A program made the translations under genes and the position numbers. A stretch of 64,000 bases of DNA from Variovorax paradoxus (GTDB taxonomy: Bacteria; Pseudomonadota; Gammaproteobacteria; Burkholderiales; Burkholderiaceae_C). The stretch is from positions 4,836,001 through 4,900,000 of the forward strand of contig NZ_CP046622.1 of NCBI RefSeq assembly GCF_009755665.1. The letters run 5' to 3'. The notes under the pieces were generated by a model. It did not search any database. It worked only from the letters and a program-made list of their open reading frames with translations, and was not told the DNA's origin. Of this stretch, positions 62,394 to 64,000 are shown in pieces. Every line of letters starts with the position of its first letter. Positions within the stretch are counted from its first letter, which is position 1.

Positions 62394-63686
62394 ATGAAGA
62401 AGATGCGATATCTCGGCTGGACGCTGCTGGTTCTGGTGCTGCTGCTCGGCGGCGCGGCCGGCGGTATCGTGGCGCTGAACCTGCGCGGCGAAGACCCGCT
62501 GCCCGAACACGCCGAAACCTTCAACGCCACGCCCCAGCAGGTCGAGCACGGGCGCTATCTTGCGCTGGCCGGCAACTGCGCCGGCTGCCACACCACGCGG
62601 GGCGGCCAGCCCTATGCCGGCGGCCTGCCGATCGAGACGCCATTTGGCACCGTGTATTCGAGCAACCTGACGCCCGATGACAAATCCGGCATCGGCGGCT
62701 GGAGCAGCGCGCATTTCTGGCGGGCCATGCACAACGGCCGCAGCAAGGACGGCCGGCTTTTGTATCCCGCGTTCCCGTATCCCAACTTCACGCAGGTCAC
62801 GCGTGAAGATTCGGACGCCATCTACGCGTTCCTGCGCAGCGTGCCGCCCGCCCAGGTGCCCAACTTGGCGCACCGGCTGCGCTTTCCCTACGACACGCAG
62901 GCCGCGCTGGCGGTGTGGCGGGCCCTTTCCTTCAAGCCCGAGAGCTTCGTCGCGAACGCCGGCAAGCCCGCCGAATGGAATCGCGGCGCGTATCTGGTCG
63001 GCGGGCTGGGCCATTGCATCGCCTGCCATGGCCCTCGCGATTCGCTGGGCGCAACGCAGACCCAACTCGGCCTTTCGGGCGGGTTGATCGCAGTTGAGAA
63101 CTGGTATGCGCCTTCGCTTGCCGATCCGCACGAGGCGGGCGTGGCCGACTGGCCCACGGCCGAAGTGGTCGCGCTGCTCAAGAGCGGCATCGCACCGCGC
63201 GGCTCTGTCATGGGGCCGATGGCCGACGTGGTGTTTCGCAGCACGCAGTACCTGAGCGAAGCCGACCTGGCCGCGATGGCAAGCTATTTGAAAGACCTGC
63301 CCGGCGCGCCGGCTCCGGCGTCTGGCGCGTCCGTGCGTCCTGCCATCGCCGTGCGCAGGGACGCCGGCACCATGGTGCGCGGCGCAAAGATCTACGACCA
63401 GCGTTGTGCCTATTGCCATGGCGACCAGGGCCAGGGAGTGCCGGGGGCGTTTCCGCCGTTGGCGGGCAACCGCGCCGTGAACATGGCGCAGACGGCAAAC
63501 CTGATCCAGGTGATCGCGCACGGAGGCTACCTGCCCTCCACCGAAGGCAACCCGCGGCCTTACGGCATGCCGCCGTTCGGGCATCTGCTGGACGCGGCCG
63601 ACGTGGCCGCGGTGCTCACCTTCATCCGCGGCTCATGGGGCAACGACAGCCCGCCAGTGACGCAACTCGACACCATGCGGCGCTGA
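62394..63686 (+). CDS. Trihaem cytochrome c, dehydrogenase cytochrome-subunit type
   Basis: A 430-residue protein with an N-terminal membrane helix (about 7-28) and three haem motifs: CAGCH (about 62), CIACH (about 208) and CAYCH (about 340). The plan and the blocks TPFGTVYSSNLTPD, GIGGWSSAHFWRAMHNGRS and YPAFPYPNFTQVTREDSDAIYAFLRS are those of cytochrome subunits of membrane-bound alcohol or sugar-acid dehydrogenases. GAGG precedes the ATG at 62394. A catalytic subunit is not seen up to the window edge. Confidence 0.92.
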   Translation: MKKMRYLGWTLLVLVLLLGGAAGGIVALNLRGEDPLPEHAETFNATPQQVEHGRYLALAGNCAGCHTTRGGQPYAGGLPIETPFGTVYSSNLTPDDKSGIGGWSSAHFWRAMHNGRSKDGRLLYPAFPYPNFTQVTREDSDAIYAFLRSVPPAQVPNLAHRLRFPYDTQAALAVWRALSFKPESFVANAGKPAEWNRGAYLVGGLGHCIACHGPRDSLGATQTQLGLSGGLIAVENWYAPSLADPHEAGVADWPTAEVVALLKSGIAPRGSVMGPMADVVFRSTQYLSEADLAAMASYLKDLPGAPAPASGASVRPAIAVRRDAGTMVRGAKIYDQRCAYCHGDQGQGVPGAFPPLAGNRAVNMAQTANLIQVIAHGGYLPSTEGNPRPYGMPPFGHLLDAADVAAVLTFIRGSWGNDSPPVTQLDTMRR

Positions 63687-63867
63687 GCGGACGGCGCAAG
63701 GCGCACTGGAGAGCTGTCGATACCGCGGCTGCTCAACCTCGATTTTTTGAACTCTTTTGTTTTCATCCGGGATTGCCCGAGGCGCCGCATCCCTTGTTTG
63801 CTGTTCCAATTCGTTACGGGAGTTGTTCTTAGGCGCCCCAGAACGCGCCACTCGAAGGAGAGCAACC

Positions 63868-64000
63868 TTGAGCCTTGTCGCTACGAATTTCTCGCACGCC
63901 AGCGTCGAGCGGCTGTGCGACTACGAACTGCCAGACCCGCTGGCACATGCCGCACCGCCGGCCGCACCGCCGGCCGACCCGCTTGCTGAACCCAACGGCG
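63868..64000 (+). CDS. Unknown gene, N-terminal part (cut by window edge)
   Basis: An open frame that begins with TTG at 63868, 7 bases after AAGGAG, and runs off the window. The visible 44 residues (MSLVATNFSH, then VERLCDYELP) end in a Pro/Ala-rich stretch coded by short GC repeats. I do not recognise it. The gap 63687-63867 before it is less GC-rich and probably holds its promoter. Confidence 0.55.
   Translation, partial: MSLVATNFSHASVERLCDYELPDPLAHAAPPAAPPADPLAEPNG

Overview
The window looks like a chromosomal segment of a GC-rich betaproteobacterium of the Comamonadaceae, most like Variovorax. This is judged from protein style, from the dusB-fis-purH and rubredoxin-pilGHIJ-chpA orders, and from frequent ATGA/TGATG gene overlaps. 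No database search was run. It is mostly ordinary chromosome with several accessory catabolic islands. I see no insertion sequence, prophage, CRISPR array or rRNA operon.

Region 1 (1-10.6 kb) is an organic-acid island. On the minus strand an oxalyl-CoA decarboxylase gene is followed by two formyl-CoA:oxalate CoA-transferase paralogues with a small PAS-domain gene between them. Beyond an AT-rich gap lie a small unknown gene and a succinate/malate-CoA ligase beta gene cut by the window edge. A Crp/Fnr regulator is divergent from oxc. It is followed by a tripartite tricarboxylate-type transporter (tctCBA) whose last gene is a cytidylate-kinase-like/BON fusion. The same FNR-like palindrome (TTGACC-N2-GGTCAA) stands upstream of oxc and of tctC, so regulator, transporter and catabolic operon look like one regulon.

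Region 2 (10.7-18.2 kb) is mixed: a small unknown gene, tRNA-Arg(CCT), a divergent NmrA-like reductase/LysR pair, a pectate lyase lipoprotein, and a response regulator with PAS, GGDEF and EAL domains that is preceded by a translationally coupled leader ORF.

Region 3 (18.2-42.2 kb) is largely housekeeping. It holds yqgE-ruvX-pyrR-pyrB-pyrC'-plsC (pyrC' has lost its metal-binding His-x-His), a photolyase, and the type IV pilus Pil-Chp chemosensory operon (pilG, pilH, pilI, pilJ and a 2016-residue ChpA). It also holds a 56-residue rubredoxin, a thiD-like kinase, hemL, dusB-fis-purH, yqaA, a glutathione transferase and ychF.

Region 4 (42.2-48.4 kb) is a complete ribose operon, rbsBACRKD, behind two abutting LacI-family operators. 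Region 5 (48.4-57.3 kb) holds a glycerophosphodiesterase, MOSC protein, UbiH-like hydroxylase, DsbC-like protein, M61 peptidase, enoyl-CoA hydratase, an ECF sigma factor with a likely membrane anti-sigma partner, and tRNA-Met.

Region 6 (57.4-64 kb) carries a TetR regulator, three multihaem c-type cytochromes in two groups, an AlkB-like dioxygenase and a MocR regulator. The MocR gene is divergent from the second cytochrome group across a pair of direct repeats 30 bp apart. A TTG-started gene runs off the right edge.
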